From: Pisolithus tinctorius
Lineage: Eukaryota > Basidiomycota > Agaricomycetes > Boletales > Pisolithaceae
DNA: 64,000 nucleotides
Assembly: GCA_024663395.1 (NCBI GenBank)
Contig: JANFAH010000002.1
Span: 2,356,001 to 2,420,000, forward strand
Direction: 5' to 3'
Shown here: in pieces, positions 10,210-20,894 of the stretch
How the letters are laid out: every line of letters starts with the position of its first letter
How positions within the stretch are numbered: the first letter of the stretch is position 1
Made by a program: the position numbers and the translations under genes
Notes under the pieces: model-generated
The model's input: the letters and a program-made list of their open reading frames with translations, nothing else
The model's database searches: none
What the model was told of the DNA's origin: nothing

Positions 10210-11268
10210 ATGGAAGGCATCCAGGACCAGCTTACCGACCTCCAAGACACCCTTGACACTCTGCGAGACGAAAATTACAGACTAAGCAACGAGCTAAGAG
10301 ACGCTCAAGGAACAATCGCAACCATTGAGGGTCAGCAAAATCAATGGAATGCCCTACCTGCCGATGTTATTCAAAGAAGGATTGAAGTGATGGCCGACCC
10401 GGGTCAGTATGCCGGTGATCGTGCCAAGTTCTCAGAATGGTGGGTCAAGATGAAGGTGTGGGTCGCGCAGAATAGGACTGCCCTACTGACTGCCCAGGAT
10501 AAGTGCACTGCAGTATGGTCCTGCATGACAGGTCCTGTAGCTGGAAGATTCACTCAGGCCAAGTTTTCGCTTGCTATCGTCACAGGAGTATGGCCTGACA
10601 CGGCCGAGATGATAGAAGATATTGATAGATTCTTCGCCCCTCAAACAGATGTTGAGTGGGCCAAAGCACAGATGTGCACTATGCGCCAAGGGAACTCCCG
10701 CTATGAAGAATTCTATGCCAAGTTCGAGTCTCTCAAGGTACAAGGACGTGTTACTGATGAGACTGCTGGCTTCTTGCTGGAAAATGCTGTCCACCCCGCC
10801 ATTGTAAAAGAGGCCCTAAGGAGAGGATATACGCAGGGCAACTATCTCCAGATGACCATCGCATTTCGTGAAGCCACCCTTGCCAGGGACCGCTTCAAAC
10901 TTCTGTATAATCACTACCCTGATGAACCCGCTCCCCACTCCTCGTATAATCGTCCCTCATACTCTCCCCATTTCACCCCTACCAGCACTCAACCTGGTCG
11001 CGGCGCTCCTATGGAAATTGGCGCTGCTCGCTTTCCCCCTCGCCCCATCCCCTCTCATATCAAGTGCTTCGATTGCCAGGGAAATCATTACAAACATGAT
11101 TGTCCCCGTACCAAAGGAAAGGGTCCCGCTAGGCCCAACATACAGGAGGTAACGCAGGAGGCACAGGAGACTGCCCTCCGCCAGATGTTGTTTGAAGAAA
11201 TGCAGGCCTTCTTTTACAACAAGCAAATCAACGAGATGAAGAGTCAGGGAAAAGAGTTCGGCCAGTAG
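10210..11268 (+). CDS. gag: Gag polyprotein of Gypsy-1, intact
   Basis: An intact 352-residue ORF from ATG at 10210. An N-terminal coiled-coil-like segment (residues 1-55) is followed by a retrotransposon Gag capsid region with the typical spacing of aromatic residues (FSEWWVKMKVW, FYAKFESLKVQGR), then a proline-rich linker. Near residues 285-297 there is a zinc-knuckle-like motif CFDCQGNHYKHDC. This knuckle has three residues between the second Cys and the His instead of the usual four. Gag forms the intracellular particle and binds the element RNA. The ORF ends at TAG 11266-11268, 13 nt after a -1 slippery heptamer that would route some ribosomes into pol. No premature stop is present, unlike pol. 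Confidence 0.9.
   Translation: MEGIQDQLTDLQDTLDTLRDENYRLSNELRDAQGTIATIEGQQNQWNALPADVIQRRIEVMADPGQYAGDRAKFSEWWVKMKVWVAQNRTALLTAQDKCTAVWSCMTGPVAGRFTQAKFSLAIVTGVWPDTAEMIEDIDRFFAPQTDVEWAKAQMCTMRQGNSRYEEFYAKFESLKVQGRVTDETAGFLLENAVHPAIVKEALRRGYTQGNYLQMTIAFREATLARDRFKLLYNHYPDEPAPHSSYNRPSYSPHFTPTSTQPGRGAPMEIGAARFPPRPIPSHIKCFDCQGNHYKHDCPRTKGKGPARPNIQEVTQEAQETALRQMLFEEMQAFFYNKQINEMKSQGKEFGQ
11247..11253 (+). promoter_or_regulatory. Programmed -1 frameshift site between gag and pol
   Basis: GGGAAAA in the gag frame reads G GGA AAA, a canonical X XXY YYZ heptamer. The pol frame lies at -1 and is open across this point up to 11811. The heptamer ends 12 nt before the gag stop codon. A downstream stimulatory structure was not modelled. 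Confidence 0.7.
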
Positions 11269-14200
11269 AGGATCGGGTCTCCTCTGGCTACGTCTACAAT
11301 AAGTTTTCTATCTTAGGCATTGACAATTTCTCTACCGAGCAGGATATATTTAACTCGGAGACTACTATACCATCTGAAGAGGCGACCCCAGTGGGCACAG
11401 CCGTGGATGTAAAACCATCGGTGCTTAATTCCTCTTGCGATAAAAATAAAAATACACCTATCCAGAAAATGAAAGAAACCCCGAAAATAAGAACAGCAGA
11501 TCCAAAGGCCGAGTTGGAGTTGGAGGTAGTGTTAGAAGGACGAGAGAAGAAATGGAATGTGAAAGCATTGGTGGATTCAGGAGCCAACGATACCTTCTTG
11601 GACAAGAAGTGGGCTGATGAAAATGACGTTCCACTAATCAAGCTTGGACAACCCGTCACTGTCCTCAACATCAACAGAACACCTAATGTGGCGGGCAACA
11701 TCACGCACGTCGCCTCCCTTGTTATGAACTATCAAGGACATCGAGAGTCTGTCTGGGCTCAGGTCACTACACTCGGCACACACCCTCTCATACTTGGCTA
11801 CACCTGGTTATGAAAACACAACCCAGAGGTGTGTTGGGAAACCAAACAGGTGAAGTTGTCCCGCTGCCCTTGCGAGTGCCACGATCTCGCCCCAAAAACA
11901 AGAGCAGAGAGGATGGCAGAGGAACAGGAAGCACAGGACATGGAGTACCTCTATCTGAAACTCCGCTCTACCAGAGTTCGAGCTGGCACTACTGAAGAAC
12001 TTGTCCCGAAGGAGTATCACCAGTACCTAAAGGTGTTCTCAAAGGAAGAGTCAGAAAGGATGCTGCTTCATAAACCATGGGATCATGCCATCGACCTTAA
12101 GGAGACCTTCGTTCCCAAACACGGTCGTCTCATCCCGCTCTCTGTAGAGGAACAAAAGGAGGTATCGGACTTCCTTGAGGACCAACTTCATAAAGGCTAC
12201 ATCTGTCCCTCGAAATCGCCGCAAACCTTGCCGGTGTTCTTTGTCCCAAAGAAGGATGGGAAGAAACATATGGTTCAGGATTACCGCTATCTCAATGAAC
12301 ATACGGTCAAGAACGCATACCCTCTTCCCCTCATCTCTCAGCTCGTCGATAAGCTCAAAGGGTGTAAACTCTTCACCAAGATGGATCTCTGATGGGGATA
12401 CAATAATGTCCGTGTCAAGGAAGGAGACGAGTGGAAGGCTGCCTTCGTCACCCATAAGGGGGCCTACGAACCATTGGTCATGTACTTTGGCCTCTGTAAC
12501 TCACCGTCTACCTTCCAAAACATGATGAATGACATCTTTGGTGACATGGAGGAGGTCCTTGTGGTCTATATTGACGACGAGATGATCTTCACAAAGATGG
12601 ATGATGAAAGGGAACATGACAGGATAGTCCTGGAGGTACTAAGGAGGCTCGAGGAGAACGACCTCTTTGTCAAACCGGAGAAGTGCTTCTTCAAGCAGAA
12701 ACAGGTGGAGTTCCTGGGCATGGTGGTGGGGACTGAAGGAGTCAGTATGGATGAAAGTAAGGTCAAGGCCATAACCGAGTGGCCGATTCCTACGAAGGTC
12801 CGCTCAGTACGAGCTTTCTTGGGGCTAGCAAACTTCTATCATCGCTTCATCAAAGACTTTGCACAAATCACTCGTCCCCTCAATGACCTCACAAAAAAGG
12901 ATCAACTCTGGACCTGGGGACCCCGGGAACAGCAAGCCTTCGACACTCTGAAACTCGCCTTTACCACTGCCCCTGTCCTTGCATTCCCGGATCAGGACAA
13001 GGAGTTCCGTCTAGAAACCGATGCTTCTGACTTTGCCACCGGTGCTGTCCTCTCCATGAAATGTGAAGATGATCTCTGGCAACCTGTTGCCTACTACTCC
13101 CATTCCATGTCCCCTCCTGAACGAAATTATCAGGTCTTTGACAAGGAAATGTTAGCCATAATTCGTGCCCTGGAAACGTGGCGACACTACCTCGAGGCCA
13201 CCCCTTATCAGTTTGAGATCTGGACAGATCATGCAAATCTCCAGTATTTCATGAAGGCGCAAAACCTGGATTGTCGCCAGGCATGCTGGGCCCAGTACCT
13301 CTCTCGCTTCAACTACAAGCTGGTGTACAAACCTGGGTCTTCAATGGCTAAGGCTGACGCCCTTTCCAGAAGAGAGGATCACGAGCCAAAAGGGTCAGAC
13401 AATCAAGGAGTCACGTTGCTCGATCCCTCTAGAGTGGCAGCTACCTTGGTGGTGGGAGAAGACACTGACCTTGTCATCGCCCTGAAGTCCGCCTCTGCAG
13501 TAACGCCACAACCAGAAGGCTCTGTCCTCGCAGAAGGATTGTACATCTGTCAGGGGAAGGTTTATGTCCCACCTGCTGTCAGGATGCACTGCCTCGAAAA
13601 ACATCACGACATCCCGGTTGCAGGACACCCTGGTTGGAAAAAGACCCTGGAACTCGTTTCCCGCAACTATGTCTGGCCAGGAATGACAGCCACTGTTAGA
13701 GACTACGTCTCAGCATGTCATCGTTGCCAGATGGCTAAGAGTTCTAGAACCCCTCCCGCAGGAAAACTCCTCCCAAATCCTGTTCCAGAATGCCCCTGGA
13801 CCGACATCTCAGTTGACTTCATGGAGTTACCTGAGGCACAGGGGTTCGATAACATCATGGTGGTGGTGGACAGGTTTTCAAAGGAGGTGGTCTTTGCCCC
13901 TACTGTCAAGGAGGTGTCTTCGTTACAAACAGCAGAGCTTTTCCGTGACCATGTCTGGACTCAACATGGCTTACCGTCCTCCGTCATCTCCGATCGCGGC
14001 CCCCAGTTTGCCAGCACGTTCACCACTGAGCTCTGCAAAATGCTCGGGGTCAAACCCAAACTCTCCACCGCCTTCCACCCTCAGACTGATGGTCAAACGG
14101 AACGCCTTAACCAAGACCTACAGCAGTATCTCCGCCTTTTTGTCAATGACTGACAGGACTCTTGGCCCTCTTGGCTCAAGGTCGCTCAGTTTTCCTACAA

Positions 14201-14954
14201 TAATAAGCGACAGGAGTCTACTGGCAGGAGCCCCTTCTCGGTCACTCGTTCCTACACCCCCAGGATGGGCGTGGAACCCTTCCTTTCCAAAGCAGAGGCA
14301 GCTACAGATCATGCCATGGACCTCGCTAAAGTTCTGGAGGACACAAAGAAAGCTCTGGATAAAGCCACAGAACGGATGAAGGTGTCTGCAGACGCATCTC
14401 GTTCTGATGCCCCTTCTTACTCGGTTGGTGACATGGTTTGGCTGGAGACCTCCTGCATCTCTCTCTCTGGCCACCCTTCCAGGAAACTCACAGAACGGTG
14501 GATTGGCCCTTACAGGGTTGTTTCACTCAAACCCAATGCAGTAGAGTTGAAACTTCCTAAGACCCTCAAAATCCACCCAGTTGTTAACGTTTCTCGGGTC
14601 AAACCGTACAAGGGCCCTTTGGAAGGACAGACTGTTACTCGCCCAGGACCGGTGGTGGGACACGAAGGTGATGAAGAGTTTGAGGTGGACTACATTGCTG
14701 ATTCCCGCCTGAAGAGAAACAGGCTTGAGTACCTTGTCCATTGGAAGGGGTATCATGACGAGGATCGCACCTGGGAACCTGAGTCCGCTTTGAGGTCTGC
14801 CCCTGGTGCTGTCAGGGATTTCCACCGTCGTAATCCTTCTGCCCCTCGAAAGCTTCGCAGTATGAGCTCCTCCCTCTTCTCCTCCCTCTTCCGTCCCCTG
14901 GAGAACTTCACCGACACTGTCCCTACCTTCAATCGCCTGGAAGTCGATTTCTAA
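11253..14954 (+). pseudogene. pol: Pol polyprotein of Gypsy-1 (PR-RT-RH-IN-chromodomain), three TGA stops
   Basis: One reading frame runs to TAA 14952-14954, broken only by TGA at 11811, 12390 and 14151. Protease: ALVDSGANDTFLD (about 11565). Reverse transcriptase: QDYRYLN, then the active site YIDDEMIF (about 12568), with DE where most relatives have DI. RNase H: TDASDFATGAVLS (about 13018). Integrase: an HHCC zinc finger (GHPGW, then CHRCQ), followed by D in SVDFM, D in SDRGPQF and E in TERLN. A GPY/F module (RWIGPYRVV) precedes a C-terminal chromodomain (EVDYIADSR, then YLVHWKGY and TWEP) at about 14685-14790, which in this family steers integration to modified histones. Each TGA replaces a position where arginine is usual, consistent with CGA to TGA change. 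Confidence 0.92.
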
Positions 14955-14965
14955 GGAGGGGATAG
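14953..14965 (+). promoter_or_regulatory. Polypurine tract of Gypsy-1
   Basis: AAGGAGGGGATAG immediately upstream of the 3' LTR, the expected primer site for plus-strand synthesis. It overlaps the pol stop codon. Confidence 0.8.
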
Positions 14966-15360
14966 TGTTATGATATGTACTCTTTTTCCTTTCTTCTCTT
15001 TTCTTTTCATCTTATCTAATCTTTTCATCCTGTCTTATCTCTCAGACTCGGTCCGGACTCCGGCCTGGACCTCGCCTCGCCTTCGCCTTGCTTCCCCCTT
15101 CTAGTACGTTCCGCTCCACTATGATATCATTATGACATCACTGTGATGTCACGAACCTCATGTATGCCTCACCGTAGCCTCGTGTACTATAGTATAAGTA
15201 TCGCCCTTCAATCACCCAACTAGCTCTAAGCTAGTTCATTTGGGTCTATGAGTCCTAAAGTTGCCTGCTTCTAAGCCGTCTCCTCCTCTTTCTCTCTTCT
15301 TCTTTCTATTGGTTCTTGGTGCGAGCCTACAACAAACCCTGTTGTTTAGGTCTCGTCACA
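14966..15360 (+). repeat. 3' LTR of Gypsy-1
   Basis: 395 bp, colinear with the 5' LTR (offset 5458). Differs at 14976, 15044, 15049, 15073, 15107, 15249, 15250, 15262 and 15322, all transitions at CpG positions. Followed by the target duplication CTTGG. Confidence 0.95.
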
Positions 15361-15365
15361 CTTGG

Positions 15366-17062
15366 TCCCTTCTCAAAAGGGGCTAGTCTGTGCCTACATT
15401 GTAGGTCAGCTAATGTCATTTTATTTGGTCTGTACCCACCTGTGTGGGTCAGCCTATGACATTTTTTCTATCTGTGGTATGTGCTTGTATATATTGGTAG
15501 TGGCTAGTTGGTCAGAGGCTTTGGTGTAGTGAGTATTCAGCTTATGTAGAATCTATGTTGAACTGACATAGACCTTGTAGAGCTGTTCATCTTTGTCTTT
15601 TGGTGATAGTGCACCTCAGGTATGTGAACCTTGCACAGTTTTGTTGATGCTAATGTGCATCTAGGATCTTTGTTATCATCTGTTGTGCACTTTTTGGGAA
15701 CTTGGTTGAATTGAGGATGTTTTTTATTGGCCCAACTGTACTTCTGGAGGAGGGCCCCCTCTGGAATGCAGGCAAGCCTTGGTTTCTTTTGAAACCATTA
15801 TGCTTTTGTAATTGAATTTGTAACTGTAGTTGAATTTATGTATGGACTTGTCAATGTCACTGCTTTGATTGTATTTGAATGCTGTGCGGGAATCTATGGC
15901 TCTTTTTTTGAATGAAGCATGTGCTAACCCTAACCCTAGCATAAGACTTGGTGTATTTTTTCATGCAAGTCTGCTCCTAACCCTAACCTTAGCAAAAGAC
16001 TTGGTGTATTGTATCATGTCAGTCTGCCTAGCTGGTGGATGGTGCTAGATTAGCACTGGTGTTCCATGGCTGATCTTGTTAAGCAAGGTTTCCCTTTGAT
16101 GCTCAAGAGCTTGCCAATGGCATTACCAGCAACCCAGCATCTTTCCTTCAAATGCAGACTGGATGTGTTCCTAGCTGTTGGATGTTGCTAGATTAGTATT
16201 GGTGTTCCATGGTTTCCCTTGATGCTCAAGAGATTGCTGACTGGATTGACTTGGAGTTCAACTGGTGCTGAGTTTGATTGCACCACTCCAGACCCCTGCT
16301 TACATGACTAGATGTTTCAAGAAACATAGTGTATCTAATAGACTAAGTTGGGTTTCTGGATTCTGGATCTTACTTATGTACTGAGTGATTTTTAACTATT
16401 TTTCTCATGGCTGAAAAAATTTCCTTTGACCTTTCCAACACCCCCCACATACAATGGTGGTTGGAATGCTGAAGGCTGCCTTTGGGACAGTCCCTATGAT
16501 CTCTTCCAGCTCTATGTTCTCAAATCACCAGCTCAGGAAGCCAAGGTAAGCCATAAGTAATGATGCTACACTTGCTATGTATTTAGTTGGATAATAGACT
16601 TTGATCCTTGGGTGAGTCAGGGCAACATTGCAAGGGGAATCTGGTCTAACTTCAGATGCTACTACATCTTTGGAAGTTAGGCTGGCATCTGCAGTCATTA
16701 CACATGCCATCCTCAATCCATGTAGGTGATGTTCCACAACAATTGCAAGTGATCCAAGTCTGACCCTTAATAGATGTGTTGGATTGGGATGCAGACAGGT
16801 TTTCTGAACCATTGGTGCATGCTGTTACACTGCACTCACATTTATTCCTTTTTCAGACTTTGTACTATACTGCTTGTGCCATTGCAGCCTCTGAGCAACA
16901 TTCCCTTCATCTGCAAGCCACTGTCTATGCAGTTGGACTTGTGTTCTGTATGTTTCCTTTTATATCCTACCCCTGTTTACCCTGTGCTGCACTATAGCTG
17001 AACTATGTCTGTTTACCCTTCCTTCCATGATCTGCTGGTGGCCCTGATCCACATGGTCACAT
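15366..17062. other. No gene recognised; old repeat DNA with telomere-like words
   Basis: CpG-poor continuation of the DNA before 9503. It has two short direct repeats: the phrase around AAGACTTGGTGTATT at about 15945 and 15998, each following CTAACCCTAACC, and a duplicated stretch near 16030-16110 and 16165-16235 (GATGTTGCTAGATTAG type). No coding region is convincing. Confidence 0.5.
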
Positions 17063-17473
17063 GACACATGTAACCTGGTTACATGGTTACCCCTCCATTG
17101 TCATATGCTTACCCCTGGTTCCTTCCACTGTGGAGACTTGGTTATATGTGCAAACCTGCTGCACAGTGATGCACTATGACTCAATGATACCTTAGCAGGA
17201 ACTTGGGTGTATGTTTAAACATTTTTGAATGTTTGTCCTGCAGTACTTTACATATGTATATAAATCTGCATGTATCATACTGGTGAAATCTACTTTGCAA
17301 CCACCCTTAGCTCTGCTTGCTGTACCCATGAGGACTTGACAGTATGACTTTGGTTGGCCAAGATTAGTGTCCTGTCACCAGTGAAGTTAAATTACACATC
17401 ACTTCTTGTGCAGTTACATGCTTGTGCTACATCACACTTGATTCATGATGCAATATGAGTCATCAGCATAACA
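17063..17473 (+). repeat. 5' LTR of Gypsy-2
   Basis: Aligns with 22691-23129 across ACTGTGGAGACTTGGTTATA, CATATGTATATAAA and GTGAAGTTAAATTACACATC. It has lost about 9 bp relative to the 3' LTR in front of GAAATCTAC (about 17284). Ends CATAACA. The start is approximate. Confidence 0.8.
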
Positions 17474-17475
17474 GA

Positions 17476-17486
17476 AGATTTCAAAT
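17476..17486 (+). promoter_or_regulatory. Self-priming primer-binding site of Gypsy-2
   Basis: AGATTTCAAAT begins two bases after the 5' LTR and is the exact reverse complement of ATTTGAAATCT at 22933-22943 in the 3' LTR, 31 nt downstream of its TATAAA box. Spacer and length match Gypsy-1 exactly. Confidence 0.7.
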
Positions 17487-17631
17487 CACCTGGCCATGTC
17501 AAAGACCAGACTACCTCTTGGATACCTGTGCTCTGGAATCCTTGCTAGGCAAAATAGCCTGCAAAACAAGCACCTCCCACCACCACCACAGGAACCACTG
17601 TGTTAATCATTGGTGAGCTAGCCCCTAACCT

Positions 17632-19146
17632 TTGGCACTAACCTTCCTCTTCATCAATGTGTCTTCACTCCAAGAAGAAGGAAGTAAGAGGCCTCCATCA
17701 GCAGCCTCTTCATTCAAACCTCCCATACCATCTTGTAAGGGAAAAGAAGTCCTCCAAGCAAGGCCACTTATTTGTCACCCTTTGGTGCAAACTCCAAACC
17801 CTCATATATGTCTTGAAGACCTGCCAGTAAGGCCTCAACTAAGGCAAGCAGCAGAATCAACCTCACCAGTCAACTTTACTACTTATCAAAACCCAGAACC
17901 ACTTGGCTCAGATATTGACACACAACCACAAGGGACAGCTGGACCAGCAGACCCCTCAGCTTCATCTTCATCCACTGACATATACCTTCCAACTTCTACC
18001 AATCCAATGGCAGAAGAACTTGCTCAGCAAACCTCTGGACTCAACATCCAGGACCCCTTCACTGGAAAGAGTAGGGTAACCCCTGGAATGGCCACTGAAT
18101 TCTACAAGAGTCTCTTCAACAGAGATGTACAACCTGAACCTCATAGAGGCCTGCCCCAAGGTTCTGATGGAGAAAGAAAGGAACATGACTCTAGAGGGGG
18201 GGGTAATATGAAGGAAATCAGGTTAAACAAACCATTCTCTTATAATGGAGCTCACCAAGATTTTTCTGCCTGGTTGAGCAGTGTCAAACTCTACCTTGCC
18301 ACCAATGACCACATTTACCATGAGGACCAATCCAAGATCACATTTGCCCTCTTTTGTATGGGGAGTGGCTTAGCTCATGCCTTTGCAGAAGCCTATGTCA
18401 ATGAAAATACTACCACACTTGGAGACCTCAAGATATTCAATGGCTGGGATGAGTTTGTCACAAAACTTAAGGAAACCTTCCAAGTAGGAGATACTAAGTC
18501 CACTGCACTCATCTACCATTCTGCTATCTGTCAAGGAGACTGTTCCCTTGATGAGTACATCACCAACTTCTGCAATTGCCTCAACAAAGCCCAAATCTCT
18601 ACCAGAGGCTTGACTGCAGCAGTCTTCTTTGGCAAGGGCCTTAATGAGGAAATTAACAAGTGGATCCTTATGGCTGGCCCAAAGCCAGACACTGTTGAAG
18701 ACTGGATCTGCCAAGCAACAGCAGCTTGTGCAGCAATGGCCACTCTCAAAGTCTTCTCGGGAAAAGTGACCTTCCAGGACCACTCCTATCTTTGGAAACA
18801 AGAACAAACTTCTCATGGATCTCAATCCAATTCATCTGCAAAGATTCTGTACCAAGACCCTTATGCTATGGATGTTGACTGGAAGTCTAAAGTCTGATCA
18901 CAGAGTGAAGCTCCTACCTGTTATGGATGTGGCAAGACAGGGCACATGAAGTCTAAATGCCCCTTGTCTGCAACAAGCAGTAAGTCTCACTTGGCCATGG
19001 AATTCTGCACTCACATCCTGGCTATGCTCAAGGAACTTGACCAAGCCTCCAGAGACAAAGAAGATCAAGAACCAGAAGACAAGTACAGTGGGGAGAATGA
19101 CAAACCCACAGACAACAGGGGACCAAAAGGAAACCCTGATTTTTGA
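17632..19146 (+). pseudogene. gag: Gag of Gypsy-2 with zinc knuckle, one TGA stop
   Basis: The frame is open from 17632; the first in-frame ATG considered likely is at 18007 (MAEELAQQ). The capsid region holds FSAWLSSVKLYL, then FKETFQVGD-like and YHSAICQGDCSLDEYI segments typical of fungal Gypsy Gag. A TGA at 18895-18897 interrupts the frame, which then continues into a canonical zinc knuckle CYGCGKTGHMKSKC (C-x2-C-x4-H-x4-C, about 18922). The frame ends at TGA 19144-19146. Pol follows in the -1 frame, as in Gypsy-1, but no clear slippery heptamer was found. The internal TGA fits CGA decay. Confidence 0.8.
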
Positions 19147-20894
19147 AAGGCTCCCCTGGTGTAGCATCAGGAAGAGAGCCAATCATATCTCAAAAGATAG
19201 AGGTCAAAATAGAAACTGAAAAAGTGCATGATTACAGACAAGATATGTCAATCACTTCTATTGCTGGTTTCACTTACCTTGTTGATTGCAAAAACACTAC
19301 CATCCAAACCATCCTCAACTTGGGTGCCAAAACAAACATCATCGACCTGGCAATAGTCCAGAAGTATGACATCCCAACACACAAAATTGCTAGACCCTGG
19401 GAGTCAAGAAGCTACAAAGGCAAGACTGGAGATTGGGTAACCCATATTGCTTCCTTCAGGGCCAAGATCTGGGGAAAGGTCATGCTCATCCACACATATG
19501 TCCTCAAGCTTGGAAATTGGGAATCCCTTCTCCTTGGCATGCCATGGCTCAAACAGCACAACCCTATTATCAGCTGGACCTTTTGAAAGCTGATCAGTTG
19601 GGGGGAGCTTGACCATGGTCTCAACAAGAAAAATCACATCTGTGGAACTGACTTTGCCCAGACTGTCAAAATCAACTGCACCTCTATTTCTACAAAACTC
19701 AAGGTGTCACATATACAAGCAGAGGTTGAGTTACCACTGGAATATTGGGAGTTCTCAGTAGTCTTCTCTGAAGAAGAAATCCCTCTTCCACCTCACCAGG
19801 AGTTCCTTGATCATGACATCTGCTTGAAGCCCAGCTTTCAGCCAAAGAAAGGAGCCATCTACCCACTCTCACTTGATGAACTCAAGGCTCTTGATGAGTT
19901 CATCAATGAGAACCTTAAATGTGGAAAGATTCACCCCTTGAAATCTTTGCAAGCTGCCCCTGTGTTGTTTGTAGGAAAAAAGGATGGTAAAAGAAGACTC
20001 ATCCAAGATTACTGCTATCTAAACTTGCACACAATTGTCAACTCATACCCCTTACCCAATGTCAAGACCCTTCTCAATGAACTCACCAACTCAAAATACT
20101 TTGCTAAGTTTGATGTTTGTTGGGGGTTCACCAATATTAGGGTAAAGGAGGGCGATGAGTGGAAAGGGGCCTTCATAACCCCTAGAGGACTCTTTGAACC
20201 AATGGTAATGTTCTTTGGGCAGTGCAATTCACTGCCTACCATTCAAATGTACATGGACCATACATTCAGAGAACTCAAAAGCGAGAGGAAAGCTGTCATC
20301 TTTATGGATGATGTTACTATACACTCAAAGACCAGAGAAGGATTGTGCACCACCATCCAACAGTTCCTGCACATCACTGCAAAGGAACACCTTCATCTAA
20401 AGCTTGAGAAATGTACCTTTGAAGCTGAAGAAATAGAGTTCTTAGGGTTTGTGATCTGTCAAGGTCAATACAAACCATCAGAAATTAAAATTGAAGCTAT
20501 CAAAACTTGGCCTGCTCTGACAACCCTGAAAGAACTCTGTTCCTTCCTCAGCTTCTGTAACTTCTACCAACAGTTCATTTCTGGCTTTTTGCAAACTGTG
20601 TACTCCCTTCATGATCTCTTGAAGAACAATGCAAAATGGACCTGGGGACCTGAACAGGCTTCTGCCTTCAAAGCCTTGAACAAAGCCCTGTCATCCAAAC
20701 CTGTTCTTTGTCTACCCAACCTTCAGAAACTGTTTGTACTCCACACTGATGCCTCAAAGCTTGGCACTGGTGCAGTTCTGTCACAAGCTGATGACTTGGG
20801 AACACTTCACCCTTGCACTTATATGTTGCAGTTGCTTACCAGAGCTGAACAAAACTACCAAGTCTATGACTTGGAAATGCTAGCAGTCATGTAC
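19143..20894 (+). pseudogene. pol: Pol of Gypsy-2 (PR-RT-partial RNase H), truncated
   Basis: One frame with a TGA at 19584-19586. The protease region has LNLGAKTNIIDL, where the expected catalytic DSGA is changed to NLGA. RT: KKDGKRRLIQDYCYLN, FAKFDVCWGF, and an active site FMDDVTIHS in place of YIDDILIYS. RNase H begins TDASKLGTGAVLS and reaches YQVYDLEMLAV before the sequence passes into family A at 20895. Integrase and the C-terminus are absent. QDYRYLN and DLRWG positions now read QDYCYLN and DVCWG, i.e. arginine to cysteine, as expected for CGY to TGY. Not functional. Confidence 0.88.

Larger units (their letters stand above)
9508..15360 (+). mobile_element. Full-length Ty3/Gypsy chromovirus
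   Basis: Paired 395-bp LTRs (9508-9902, 14966-15360), a 5-bp target duplication CTTGG (9503-9507 and 15361-15365), an 11-nt self-complementary primer site, gag, a -1 frameshift site, pol in the order protease, RT, RNase H, integrase, chromodomain, and a polypurine tract. The element is CpG-rich in a CpG-poor setting, which marks it as a recent arrival. Three in-frame TGA codons in pol mean this copy cannot make a complete Pol, although Gag is intact. Confidence 0.95.
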
